Assembly (NCBI RefSeq): GCF_040954645.1
Contig: NC_092807.1
Location: 77,516,021 to 77,580,020, forward strand
Direction: 5' to 3'
Length of the DNA stretch: 64,000 nucleotides
Source of the DNA: Diabrotica undecimpunctata
Lineage: Eukaryota > Arthropoda > Insecta > Coleoptera > Chrysomelidae
In this document: positions 1-11,060 of the stretch, piece after piece
Numbering within the stretch: the first letter of the stretch is position 1
Layout of the letters: each line of letters starts with the position of its first letter
Notes under the pieces: generated by a model
Seen by the model: the letters and a program-made list of their open reading frames with translations, nothing else
Database searches by the model: none
What the model was told of the DNA's origin: nothing
Program-made: the position numbers and the translations under genes

Positions 1-992
1 TATTGTTCGCAAGCTTGTTAGCTAAAAATGAGGTGCACATCCTTCCGCCCTTAAAACATAGACGCTTGCACTATATGCATCTGCTGCTGAATATACCACT
101 TTAGACAAATTAACTATTCTTTCTTTTTGTGTACACTACTACCAATTTTAACACAAAAATATCTATTGTAGCTCTTAACCATATTTATTTTCAGATAACA
201 TTTTATCGAGATATCATATGTAGTACACAAATAAGACCAGAACTAAAATAATAAAAAAGCTTTATACAAGATATCGCAGAAGATTGGATGAAATAAAATT
301 ACTTTTTATTAATCGGATGCTTACATAAAACGTACATAGACATACTCACGTAAACAAAATATATTAGGAAATTTCTGTAATTAAAAAAAAACATCGAGTT
401 CGGCATTGAACTAATAAAATTATATTAAATAAAAGAACAACATGTTTAAAAATGCAGAAAAATAAAATTTCCTATGCAAGCGAATATTCCATTAAATAAT
501 AAGCCCAAATCCTTTTGTATCTATATACCTGTTTTTAAAGAACCAGTTACCTTTTAGTACGTAGTTATACTAAGATATCCTCTGTTACTCAGTGTAATGC
601 GTATGAGATTGCACTGTCTACGAACAGTAGATAAAAATAAGGAGCCTATATGAACCGTTCAGGGTATGTGTTGAAAATATACGGTATAATCACACAGTTG
701 CCAAACTCTCAGAGCTTACTTAAACCGATAAACGTATGGTTCAAATATACATTGAAGAAGATCTGTACGACCCCTATAATATATACACGTGAACTAAACG
801 ATATACATTTATGATACAGGGGTATTTACGGGCTCCAAAAAATTTTTATAAATTATTAAACTATACATGTTGATGAATCGACAGAACCAATATTATGGAA
901 TGGTCAAGTGAGCTCCGTATATCGGTATCCACTTGACCACGGAGCTCAATTGAACCAGAATTTTAACATGGGCGGAGTCCACTTTATGCCGT

Positions 993-994
<2 letters not shown>
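1..994 (+). repeat. Repeat arm A, copy 1
   Basis: Non-coding repeat arm that ends at an (AT)n tract. Related copies lie at 20531-21480 (direct, lacking about 60 bp near its start), 26271-26696 (direct, truncated) and 26991-27985 (inverted, near-identical). The last 120 bases carry short inverted motifs such as GTCAAGTG/CACTTGAC and several GAGCTCC or GAGTCC words. No ORF here is convincing. The repeat body normally found before arm A lies outside the window. Confidence 0.8.

Positions 995-1046
<52 letters not shown>
995..1046. repeat. (AT)n microsatellite
   Basis: Uninterrupted AT dinucleotides between arm A and the first solo LTR. The short tyrosine/isoleucine-repeat ORF across it is an artefact of the repeat. 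Confidence 0.95.
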
Positions 1047-1050
<4 letters not shown>

Positions 1051-2116
1051 ATGATGTATTGTTGGTTTGAATGATGAGCAATGAGTATTTTTTTATAATA
1101 TAGGGTTTTTATCGCGGTTCTCAAAGAATTAGTTTGTAAGTACTTTTTTAAATTATCTTTATTATATCTATTATGAAACACACATATATGTCTAACCTAG
1201 CCAATGTAAATTTAAAATAAACTATCTTTAAATTGAAATTCTTATGAAACTAATTAAATTCTATAGACAATGTAAAATTTAAACAAACTATCTACAAAAT
1301 TGAAATTGTTATGACACTAACTAAATTATATTAACAAAATTTTGTACCTTTCTGTCACTGAATGCCTAAATGAACTGTTTTCCACTATATAGATTATAAT
1401 CACCACTCAAATGTCTTCTTCTCAGCTTCGGTTATCCTTGTTTTTGTGAAATTACTTTTTCCAATTATTAGCTTCCACCAATTTAAGATATTTTTCTTCA
1501 CAGCGTTTATAAACCACCAAGCAAACCAGCAAACAGCATTTAGTTTTATTCTTCTTTTCAATATATCAATATCCAATCACCAAAATATCATTTAATTTTA
1601 ATATTCAATTAATACTTCTTCCATTATCATCATTTATACATAACATAATTTTTAATCTTCAATATTATTTTCTTTATACTGTTTCTTAATATTGATTTAA
1701 CTCACTAGGATTGAACAATTGTAACTGATTGACTGCCTCTAACTAATTTTCATACTAAAAAACTCATAACTGATTGACTAACTGAATGGACTTTCTTACT
1801 AAACTGCTTGACTGACTGACTCTCTGAATCCAAATCACCGGGTATTTATATCTTTTTGGATGTTCCAGAACCATCTGGTAAGAAATCATGTTCCATTTGT
1901 TCTATTAAATACATGTCTGAATTTTCTGGAACAAACCATTTCGCAAACAAGGCCATCTCCGGTGATCTAGAGAATTCCATACTTTTCTATACTCCCAAAT
2001 ACGTGGAAAACAATTCTGCAGAAAAACGTAAAAAAAATTAAAATAGCGAAGAAGACCACGCCCACTCTGCGCACAGGACCAATGACAAGAAGCGCAACAA
2101 GATATTTAAACTCAGC

Positions 2117-2121
<5 letters not shown>
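1047..2121 (-). mobile_element. Solo LTR, copy 1
   Basis: A 1075-bp block starting TGTTATGATG and ending CAGCGTGCA (TG...CA ends), with AT dinucleotides on both sides. The first two thirds resemble the LTRs of the element at 3315-9695; the last part differs, so this is a related subfamily. Strand is assigned by analogy with that element. A 61-codon ORF inside (1856-2041) is repeated exactly in the next copy and looks like LTR sequence rather than a gene. Confidence 0.7.

Positions 2122-2180
<59 letters not shown>
2122..2180. repeat. (AT)n microsatellite
   Basis: AT dinucleotides between the two solo LTRs; probably part of the same ancestral tract as 995-1046. Confidence 0.95.
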
Positions 2181-2184
<4 letters not shown>

Positions 2185-3248
2185 ATGATGTATTGTTTGT
2201 TTGAATGATGAGCAATGAGTATTTTAATAATATAGGGTTTTTATCGCGGTTCTCAAAGAATTAGTTTGTAAGTACTTTTTTAAATTATCTTTATTATATC
2301 TATTATGAAACACACATATATGTCTAACCTAGCCAATGTAAATTTAAAATAAACTATCTTTAAATTGAAATTCTTATGAAACTAATTAAATTCTATAGAC
2401 AATGTAAAATTTAAACAAACTATCTACAAAATTGAAATTGTTATGACACTAACTAAATTATATTAACAAAATTTTGTACCTTTCTGTCACTGAATGCCTA
2501 AATGAACTGTTTTCCACTATATAGATTATAATCACCACTCAAATGTCTTCTTCTCAGCTTCGGTTATCCTTGTTTTTGTGAAATTACTTTTTCCAATTAT
2601 TAGCTTCCACCAATTTAAGATATTTTTCTTCACAGCGTTTATAAACCACCAAGCAAACCAGCAAACAGCATTTAGTTTTATTCTTCTTTTCAATATATCA
2701 ATATCCAATCACCAAAATATCATTTAATTTTAATATTCAATTAATACTTCTTCCATTATCATCATTTATACATAACATAATTTTTAATCTTCAATATTAT
2801 TTTCTTTATACTGTTTCTTAATATTGATTTAACTCACTAGGATTGAACAATTGTAACTGATTGACTGCCTCTAACTAATTTTCATACTAAAAAACTCATA
2901 ACTGATTGACTAACTGAATGGACTTTCTTACTAAACTGCTTGACTGACTGACTCTCTGAATCCAAATCACCGGGTATTTATATCTTTTTGGATGTTCCAG
3001 AACCATCTGGTAAGAAATCATGTTCCATTTGTTCTATTAAATACATGTCTGAATTTTCTGGAACAAACCATTTCGCAAACAAGGCCATCTCCGGTGATCT
3101 AGAGAATTCCATACTTTTCTATACTCCCAAATACGTGGAAAACAATTCTGCAGAAAAACGTAAAAAAAATTAAAATAGCGAAGAAGACCACGCCCACTCT
3201 GCGCACAGGACCAATGACAAGAAGCGCAACAAGATATTTAAACTCAGC

Positions 3249-3253
<5 letters not shown>
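2181..3253 (-). mobile_element. Solo LTR, copy 2
   Basis: A 1073-bp copy of the preceding LTR. The only differences I see are within the first 60 bases (one substitution and a small indel in a T/A run). Either two independent solo LTRs in one microsatellite or a tandem duplication of LTR plus (AT)n with a unit of about 1132 bp; the near identity favours duplication. Confidence 0.7.

Positions 3254-3314
<61 letters not shown>
3254..3314. repeat. (AT)n microsatellite
   Basis: AT dinucleotides directly before the LTR element. The ATAT at 3311-3314 matches ATAT at 9696-9699, compatible with a 4-bp target duplication but ambiguous inside a microsatellite. Confidence 0.95.
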
Positions 3315-3318
<4 letters not shown>

Positions 3319-4727
3319 ATGATGTATTGTTTGTTTGAATGATGAGCAATGAGTATTTTAATAATATAGGGTTTTTATCGCGGTTCTCAAAGAATTAGTT
3401 TGTAAGTACTTTTTTAAATTATCTTTATTATAACTATTATGAAACACACATATATATCTAACCTAGCCAATGTAAATTTAAAATAAACTATCTTTAAATT
3501 GATGTTCTTATAAAACTAATTAAATTCTATAGACAATGTTAAATTTAAACAAACTATCTTCAAAATTGAAATTGTTATGACACTAACTAAATTATATTAA
3601 CAAAATTTTGTACCTTTCTTTCACTGAATGCCTAAATGAACTGTTTTCCACTATATAGATTCTAATCATCACTGAATGTCTTCGTACTTCGGTTATCCTT
3701 GTTTTTGTGAAATTACTTTTTCCAATTATCAGCTTCTACCAATTTAAGATATAGTTTTCTTCACCAGCATTTATACACCACCAAGCAAACCAGCAAACAC
3801 CATTTATATTTATTCTTCTTTTCAATATACCAATATCCAATTATTATAAGTTGATTTATACTAATCTCCAATCATAATATAATTTTAATTCCTTCCAATG
3901 TCCATCCAATATTCTTCTAATATACTTTTATAATCTTCAATAATTATTTGTGTATAATTATAAATGTGCATTAAATATAGGCATAATTTTTAATCTTCAT
4001 TTAACTCACTATATTAAACAATTTGACTATTTGTAACTGATTCACTGACTCCAACTAACTTTCATATTTCTTACTAAACTTTTCTGACATCTTCTTGAAA
4101 ATTCTGAACAATTTACTTCACTAACTAAATGTGTCTACTAACTTTCATAATAAACTGGCCTGACTTCTGACTAAAAACTGCCCTCTTGAATCCAAATCAC
4201 GGGTATTTATATCTTTTTTGATATTCTAGAACCATCTGGTAAGAGATCATGTTCCAATTTGTTCTATTAAATACATGTCTGAATTTTCTGGAACAAACCA
4301 TTTCGCAAACATGGCCATCTCCGGTGATCCAGAGAATTCCATTCTTTTCTATTAATAATTTTGTTGACATTTAGGCTTTTCAGATCAGAATAAACATTTA
4401 AATCATTAAATATATATAAATTAAACATTTTAAACTAACATTATTATTATAACCCCACTTATATTCGTATTATGATTAATTTCTATCTGTCAATTTACTG
4501 TATAGTTGGTTGCCTATGCACATGGCTCACATTAAATATATTTACAACATTAAAATACAACTTTTTACACTTATTATATGCTAATTTATTAAAAATGCCC
4601 TCACATAAATATATTTTTATTAAATTCTCTAGTATATAACTTCTTAAAATAATCAAATACTTTTTTATATCTAATATTATGTAGTATATAACTTATAAAT
4701 TATTTTCTATAAACCCCAATTGTCACA
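3315..4727 (-). repeat. 3' LTR of the 3315-9695 element
   Basis: 1413 bp. On the plus strand it starts TGTTATGATG and ends TTGTCACA, bordered by (AT)n on the left and the polypurine tract on the right. Compared with the other LTR I see single-base or short indel differences near 4078, 4350, 4507 and 4715. Confidence 0.9.
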
Positions 4728-4742
4728 ATACCCCAAAATAAT
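4728..4742 (-). promoter_or_regulatory. Polypurine tract candidate
   Basis: On the minus strand the bases just before the 3' LTR read TTTTGGGGTAT. The G run beside the LTR edge is where plus-strand DNA synthesis would be primed. Assigned mainly by position. Confidence 0.5.
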
Positions 4743-5220
4743 ATTTAAAATAAATAATTTACTTATTATTTTTTTAAATATTAATTTTCTCATACCTTAT
4801 TAAATTTAATAAATCAATTTTTTTTTTATTTAAAATGTGTTAAATACATCCCTGTTCGCTGTCTATATCAAAGCAGAGAACAACGTAGCACAGTTCGGCT
4901 ATTCTATGGTCAAACTGTCATGTCAAATGGAGAATGGATTTTATCAGAGAATAAAATATAACCTTAATTAAAAATATAATCTATATTGTGTTCTGTTTAT
5001 TTATAGACAAAATCTAGGAAGTATTTCCATTCAAAATAACTTTCATCATTATAAATTGGTAAGTTTTTCCACTTTATTATATTAGAAAGACATTTATTTA
5101 TAGAATCAATTTTGTATTTAACCCCAAATTATGATTTTTAGGGTACAAAATAATTTCCATATGTATCAGACAATAAATATGATGTCAAATTGATTCAAAA
5201 TAATGAAATCTACCATCTAT
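4743..5220. other. Non-coding interior of LTR element
   Basis: About 480 bp between the RT fragment and the polypurine tract with no usable ORF. RNase H and integrase would be expected here, so the internal deletion probably lies at or near 5220. Confidence 0.6.
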
Positions 5221-5823
5221 TTAACAAATCAAGTCTATTGAATAAAATGGATATATCAGTAAGCTGTTAGTGTTAAGTTTATAACCTAGATATATCATTA
5301 CTTTTTGAAAAATTGTACATTTTTCTTGATTTATTTTTAGTCCAACTTTGTCTAATCTATTTAATATAATTTTTAGGTGTTTCTCATGATCTTCATCCGT
5401 TTTAGAAACAATTAATATATCACCAATGTAGTGAATTACAAAATGTTCATATTGATCCAAAATATCATGAAGACATCTACATAGAACACTGCAAGATGAT
5501 TGAAGTCTAAATGGTACTACTTTGAATTGATATACTACTCCATCTATCTGAAATCCTGTATACTGTCTACTTTTTCTTTCTAGAGGTATTAACCAAAAAC
5601 TATGCTGTAAATCGATTTTAGTGAAAAATGACATTCCTGTAATTCTTCCTAGTATTCCATCTACTAACATATTATTAATTGTTTTGTTTACTTCTTCTCT
5701 GTATTTATATGGTATTGGGTATGATTTTGTTTTAAAATCTTTTTCTTCTTTAACTTTTATACTATGGATATAATTTTGTGCAATTCTATTTTCTTTATTG
5801 ACAAGTCCCTTGTGTTGCTGCAA
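5221..5823 (-). pseudogene. pol: Reverse transcriptase fragment, catalytic box changed
   Basis: 200 codons of a Ty3/Gypsy-type RT: the SYPIPYKYREEV entry segment, a motif around FFTKIDLQHSFWLIPL and a KTAF-like block (QYTGFQIDGVVYQFKVVPFR). The catalytic motif, normally Y-x-D-D, reads YIGD, losing one metal-binding aspartate. PFRL replaces the usual PFGL. Coding stops after YLGYKL, so thumb, RNase H and integrase are gone. It follows the protease on the same strand after 11 nt. Loss of enzyme activity is inference from these residues. Confidence 0.85.
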
Positions 5824-5834
5824 TATGGAAATGA

Positions 5835-6480
5835 CTATTGATTTATATTCTTAGGCATCTCGTAGGCATCCATCTGCTTAAAATTTCCATTCCTTAAATA
5901 TTCACTACAATAATTATTCTTTACATTCTTTTGGGACATTTCCCTATCATCAAAATAAATTTCTTCTTCATAAACATCATTATTTTCTTTTAATAATATC
6001 CTATCAACTCTTATTCCTTCTTCTACCTCATCTTTCTGCATAAATTTAATTATTTGCCCTTCCAAAGTTACCATTTTTTCTTCAAAATCTATCTTTACTT
6101 TCTTCTTTTCCAATTCATCATTTCCCATTAATATATCAACACATAAATCCTTGACAATAAATCCTTGCATATTAATTTCTTTATTAAGAATATTAATTTT
6201 AAAATTGGCTAGTTTATCAATTTCACCCAACTTCTTATTATTTGCACCAACAATTTTAATTTTTGGAATCTTTATTATATCTGATAGTTTTAATGTAGTA
6301 AAAATAAAATTCTCCGAGACTAAAGTACTTTCTGAACCAGTATCTATCATAATTTTAATTATTTTATTTTTGGCCAAAGCATTTATATAAATTAAATTAA
6401 TAGATTCAATAATTTTCTCTTCATCTAAAGAAATAAATTCAGAAGGTTTTTCATAATAGCAATGGCCTAACTTGTAATTC
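5835..6480 (-). CDS. Retropepsin-like aspartic protease region of pol
   Basis: The MIDTGSESTLVS segment is the active-site loop (D-T-G) of a retroviral-type aspartic protease, which would process Gag/Pol. The methionine-started ORF is 5835-6377, but the frame stays open upstream to about 6480, so it was probably made as a continuation of Gag by frameshifting or as an unprocessed polyprotein. A second glycine-rich stretch (VDILMGNDELEKKK) matches the flap/hydrophobic-Gly region of such proteases. No stop is seen inside this section. Confidence 0.75.
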
Positions 6481-6487
6481 AGAAAGT

Positions 6488-8150
6488 TTACTGCACAAAA
6501 TTTTGATTATTAGAATTGTCAGATTGTATCTGACCACTTGGATCTGATGTCCTATGTCTTTCCCTACTATGACTTCTACTCACATTTTCTTGCCTTGTAC
6601 TATTTCGTTCCCTGTCTTCGCAGCTCCTATTCCTTTGTACACAATTTACCTGTCTGTTATAGTTAGGTCGCTCTGTATTTTTTCTATTGTTAAAATCTTG
6701 TCTATTATTATTAGTACTGTTATTAAAATGTTGTCTATTATAATTAGTATTATTATTAAAATTTTGTCTATTATAACTAGTATTATTATTAAAGTTCTGT
6801 CTATTTGGATTACTGTTATTATTATTAAAATTTTGTAAACTATCACCATACTTAGTATTATTGTTATATGATTGTCTATATTGTTGATTATCATTTTTAT
6901 TATATTGAAAGTTATTATTGTTTTTTCTGTTGTTATTATTACTTGTCATATTGCCTCTTTGTATTCTTTGAATAAAATTAATAAAACTATCTATTGTTTG
7001 AATATTTTGTACAGTTACGGTTTGCACAACATCAGCATCAAAATGTCTAGATACATTTAAGACTGTTTCATCCTCTCTAAGTGGTGGTTCTAAATATTTT
7101 GCAACTGTTATCAATTTCAATGCATAATCTACCATATTTGATTTTAAATTTTGATTATACTTTCCAAAATATAGAATTTCTCTAAACTTGGCTTGCTCTA
7201 ATTCACCCCAATAATAATTTAAAAATTTATTTTCAAATGTTTGAAAATTATCTAAATCATTCTCAATACTAGCAAACCAAGTTGCTGCATTGTCATTTAA
7301 TGTCATTCTAATATAATCTTTAATATCATTAATATTATTCACAAATCTTAATTTATGTTTTAAACTATTTATGTATACTCTAGGATGCAAATTTTTTATA
7401 TTACCAGAGAATTTAATCCCAGTCTCATTTGTTAAATTTAAGTAAGGTCTCCCTATGTCTCTCATTTGTGAAATATCATCTATTCTCTGTTCCACATTTC
7501 TTATTTGATTACAATTTATTTGGATATTTTGTTGTATATCGTCTAATTTTTCTTCTGTGTTTCTCCTGTCTTCGTTAATTTTTACTTCTAAGTTACATTT
7601 TTGCAACTCTATTTTCTGTTCTATATCTATCTTATTATCTTGAATAATCCTCTTTACTTCTGTCCTCTCATTGTCTATCCTTTTCTTGTAGTCATTCCGT
7701 ATACTTTTTATTTCATTTGCTACTTTTTTCTCTGCAGCTTCAAGTTTTTTATCCATTTGTTTTACAATTTTTATTATTATTATCTTCTATTTTCTTTTCT
7801 AATTTTCTATAATTCTCTTCCAATTTCTGTTCCATTTTTTTCATGTCTTCTTTGACTTCTTTTGAATTCTCTTCCAATTTTTTTATGTCTTCTTTGATTT
7901 CTTTTGAATTCTGTTCCATTTTTTGTTATATTTTTTTTGTATTCTCTTCCATTGTCTTGTTCATCTGCATCATTAATGACATCAAAGCTGCCATATTGAC
8001 ATTTTCCTCTCTTTCTGGATTCATTTCTGCAGTATCTTGTGGAACTTGAACTAAACTCTCCTCTTGTATAGGTTGTGTTTCTACTTCCACATCTTCTTCA
8101 TTCTTTTTGCTTCTTGTACCTTTCTTTCCTTGAGACCTTTTGAGACTTTA
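6488..8150 (-). pseudogene. gag: Gag with Asn-rich repeats, broken N-terminus
   Basis: The main ORF (6488-7756, 422 codons) begins with a charged coiled coil, followed by a capsid-like region (FSGNIKNLHPRVYINSL, NDNAATWFASIE) typical of Gypsy-type Gag. It ends in an Asn/Arg-rich tail with an imperfect repeat of about 11 residues (NRQNFNNNT type) in place of a zinc knuckle. More coiled coil lies upstream to about 8150 in other frames, interrupted by a stop near 7930 and a frameshift near 7760. The native start is probably near 8150. Gag would form the retrotransposon particle; the Asn-rich tail may bind RNA. Confidence 0.75.
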
Positions 8151-8261
8151 CTTGTTCAAATATAATTAAAAATAAAATCTATAATTTTTCCTTTCTACTG
8201 ATAATTAATTTAATTATATGAGAGCACTTATCTTCCCAAACTAATTCTTTTAAATAGAGAG

Positions 8262-8279
8262 CCACCGCGTTGGGTGCCA
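8262..8279 (-). promoter_or_regulatory. tRNA primer-binding site
   Basis: On the minus strand, three bases after the 5' LTR edge, TGGCACCCAACGCGGTGG begins with the TGG complementary to a tRNA 3' CCA end. I cannot name the tRNA with certainty. Confidence 0.75.
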
Positions 8280-8282
8280 AAT

Positions 8283-9695
8283 TGTTATGATGTATTGTTT
8301 GTTTGAATGATGAGCAATGAGTATTTTAATAATATAGGGTTTTTATCGCGGTTCTCAAAGAATTAGTTTGTAAGTACTTTTTTAAATTATCTTTATTATA
8401 ACTATTATGAAACACACATATATATCTAACCTAGCCAATGTAAATTTAAAATAAACTATCTTTAAATTGATGTTCTTATAAAACTAATTAAATTCTATAG
8501 ACAATGTTAAATTTAAACAAACTATCTTCAAAATTGAAATTGTTATGACACTAACTAAATTATATTAACAAAATTTTGTACCTTTCTTTCACTGAATGCC
8601 TAAATGAACTGTTTTCCACTATATAGATTCTAATCATCACTGAATGTCTTCGTACTTCGGTTATCCTTGTTTTTGTGAAATTACTTTTTCCAATTATCAG
8701 CTTCTACCAATTTAAGATATAGTTTTCTTCACCAGCATTTATACACCACCAAGCAAACCAGCAAACACCATTTATATTTATTCTTCTTTTCAATATACCA
8801 ATATCCAATTATTATAAGTTGATTTATACTAATCTCCAATCATAATATAATTTTAATTCCTTCCAATGTCCATCCAATATTCTTCTAATATACTTTTATA
8901 ATCTTCAATAATTATTTGTGTATAATTATAAATGTGCATTAAATATAGGCATAATTTTTAATCTTCATTTAACTCACTATATTAAACAATTTGACTATTT
9001 GTAACTGATTCACTGACTCCAACTAACTTTCATATTTCTTACTAAACTTTTCTGACTGTCTTCTTGAAAATTCTGAACAATTTACTTCACTAACTAAATG
9101 TGTCTACTAACTTTCATAATAAACTGGCCTGACTTCTGACTAAAAACTGCCCTCTTGAATCCAAATCACGGGTATTTATATCTTTTTTGATATTCTAGAA
9201 CCATCTGGTAAGAGATCATGTTCCAATTTGTTCTATTAAATACATGTCTGAATTTTCTGGAACAAACCATTTCGCAAACATGGCCATCTCCGGTGATCCA
9301 GAGAATTCCATTCTTTTCTGTTAATAATTTTGTTGACATTTAGGCTTTTCAGATCAGAATAAACATTTAAATCATTAAATATATATAAATTAAACATTTT
9401 AAACTAACATTATTATTATAACCCCACTTATATTCGTATTATGATTAATTTCTATCTGTCAATTTACTGTATAGTTGGTTGCCTATGCACATGGCTTACT
9501 TAAATATATTTACAACATTAAAATACAACTTTTTACACTTATTATATGCTAATTTATTAAAAATGCCCTCACATAAATATATTTTTATTAAATTCTCTAG
9601 TATATAACTTCTTAAAATAATCAAATACTTTTTTATATCTAATATTATGTAGTATATAACTTATAAATTATTTTCTATAAACCTCAATTGTCACA
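8283..9695 (-). repeat. 5' LTR of the 3315-9695 element
   Basis: 1413-bp partner of 3315-4727 in the same orientation. On the minus strand it starts TGTGACAA and ends CATAACA, beside the primer-binding site. It should contain the element's promoter; I cannot place a start site. The outer end abuts a short AT tract (9696-9713). Confidence 0.9.
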
Positions 9696-9713
9696 ATATA
9701 TATATATATATAC

Positions 9714-10620
9714 ACATCTAGCGGTTAATGTAAGCTCCGTTCTAAAACGGTATTATACTAACTCCAGTAAAATATACACCGTGTATACTATTATCTGAGT
9801 AGCGCTTTATGTAGACTCCGACCAACATGTAGGATTAAGTGGACTCCACAACAGGATAAACCATTTTTGGGATCCGTATTTACCATTTTGTGTACATTTC
9901 TAAACTCCTGCGATGTTGCCAATAATTGTATTAGTAGTAGATTTTCAAATTTTACAGCAGGTACACTTTGGAACTTGAAATTTATTTAAATATCCATCAA
10001 TTTAGTCATGGAGGAATGTCAGGACTATTTGGCTAATGAAGTTAAATATAAATTGTTAACCGACACATAACTTTATTTTACTTTTTAGTTTTAATAAACA
10101 AGGCGGTAATTTATATTACTTGCTTTATATATTTTCAAAAATAAGAAAGTGTCTATTATAAACTTGGAAAAGTTAAGTTTCCATTTTGATTAATTAGTAT
10201 TTTTTGTTAAAATGCATTGGCACTGAAACATTTAGTCCATAAATGTACGTACATCGGATAGAGTAATCGTGTAACAGTTTATGAAAGTAGAAGCCCCTTC
10301 GGTAGGATTATAATGTTTGTTACCCTATTAATTAAAGAAAACTCTGTACAACAGGAAGGTCTTTGTAATTTTTCGATTACTGCAGTACTGCACTGTACAT
10401 TACTTACTGTACTGACATACAATATTTGTTTCATAGCGTAGTTGAATTTAAACTACAATAATTTATAAATCAATCTTTAATGACATAATTTTTTACTGTC
10501 TAATTTCAATAGATATGTCGATTTTTAATTAAAATATTTAATGCATTAAAGCCGCGTAGAGATTTTCACTAAACATTTAATTTTAAAGCTATTATTATAA
10601 AAGTCCAAAAAAAGTATAAA
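9714..10620 (+). repeat. Repeat arm B, copy 1
   Basis: Non-coding arm that starts beside an (AT)n tract with ATCTAGCGGTTAATG and carries spaced words such as AAGCTCCG, TAACTCCA, GACTCCG and GGACTCC. Copies lie at 21543-22408 (direct) and 58880-59550 (inverted). The copy at 21543 follows arm A with only (AT)n between, so here the solo LTRs and LTR element at 1047-9695 split the A-(AT)n-B junction. Confidence 0.8.
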
Positions 10621-10639
10621 AGTCTAGGGAATTTAATAT

Positions 10640-11060
10640 CCCACTATAGATTTGTTTTATAGATTATCGTAAAGCGTTCGACAGAGTCAAATGGATACAC
10701 TTATGACTGATACTAAAAGAATTAGGTGTACAACAACACCTAATTTTGCTTATAACTGAACTGTTCGAACACACTACTGGACCATTTAAACTAATATTAA
10801 AAGAAGATTGAACTTCAAATGGTAGATTAAGTAACGAAATATAAGTATCTGGGAAAAATTTCTCAAACGATATTAATATTGAAAGAGACTTTAAAGAGCA
10901 TCTGACACAGCGTGCTAAACCGTAAGGCGCCTAAACCAAACAATATGGATATTTGAGAAAAATTACAGCTCGTTCCAGAAAGAATTGTAAACATTAATCT
11001 AGATTAAGAAGAAAAGCTGAAGAAAAAAACAGTAGCGGTTAGCCTAAATAAAGAAAGGCA
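10640..11060 (+). pseudogene. Non-LTR RT remnant
   Basis: Bases 10655-10700 encode an FxDYRKAFDRVKW-like block, RT motif A of endonuclease/RT-type non-LTR retrotransposons. About 150 bases on, a YLGK-like block occurs in another frame, so the middle of the gene is deleted and the rest is frameshifted. Unlike other relics here, it appears only in copy 1 of the long repeat. Confidence 0.6.

Larger units (their letters stand above)
3315..9695 (-). mobile_element. Deleted LTR retrotransposon (Ty3/Gypsy-like)
   Basis: A 6381-bp element on the minus strand: 5' LTR at 8283-9695, primer-binding site, gag, retropepsin, partial RT, polypurine tract and 3' LTR at 3315-4727. Both LTRs are 1413 bp with TG...CA ends. 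I see only about four differing sites between them, so insertion is recent. The interior is only 3.55 kb: the end of RT, RNase H and integrase are missing. The element is non-autonomous and could move only with enzymes from a relative. It sits within an (AT)n tract of the A-B repeat. Confidence 0.9.

Noticed and set aside
984..1181. Tyr/Ile-repeat ORFs across AT tracts (also 26770-27039 and 59424-59636)
   Set aside because: They translate the (AT)n microsatellite and have no independent coding signal.
1856..3173. Two identical 61-codon ORFs as a duplicated gene
   Set aside because: Both lie within solo LTRs, and identity reflects LTR duplication. The matching part of the full LTR has no such ORF.
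6151..8049. Plus-strand hydrophobic ORFs opposite gag and protease
   Set aside because: Shadow frames of the minus-strand gag/protease genes.
8262..8279. tRNA gene at the primer-binding site
   Set aside because: Only the 18-base complement of a tRNA 3' end is present; no cloverleaf surrounds it.
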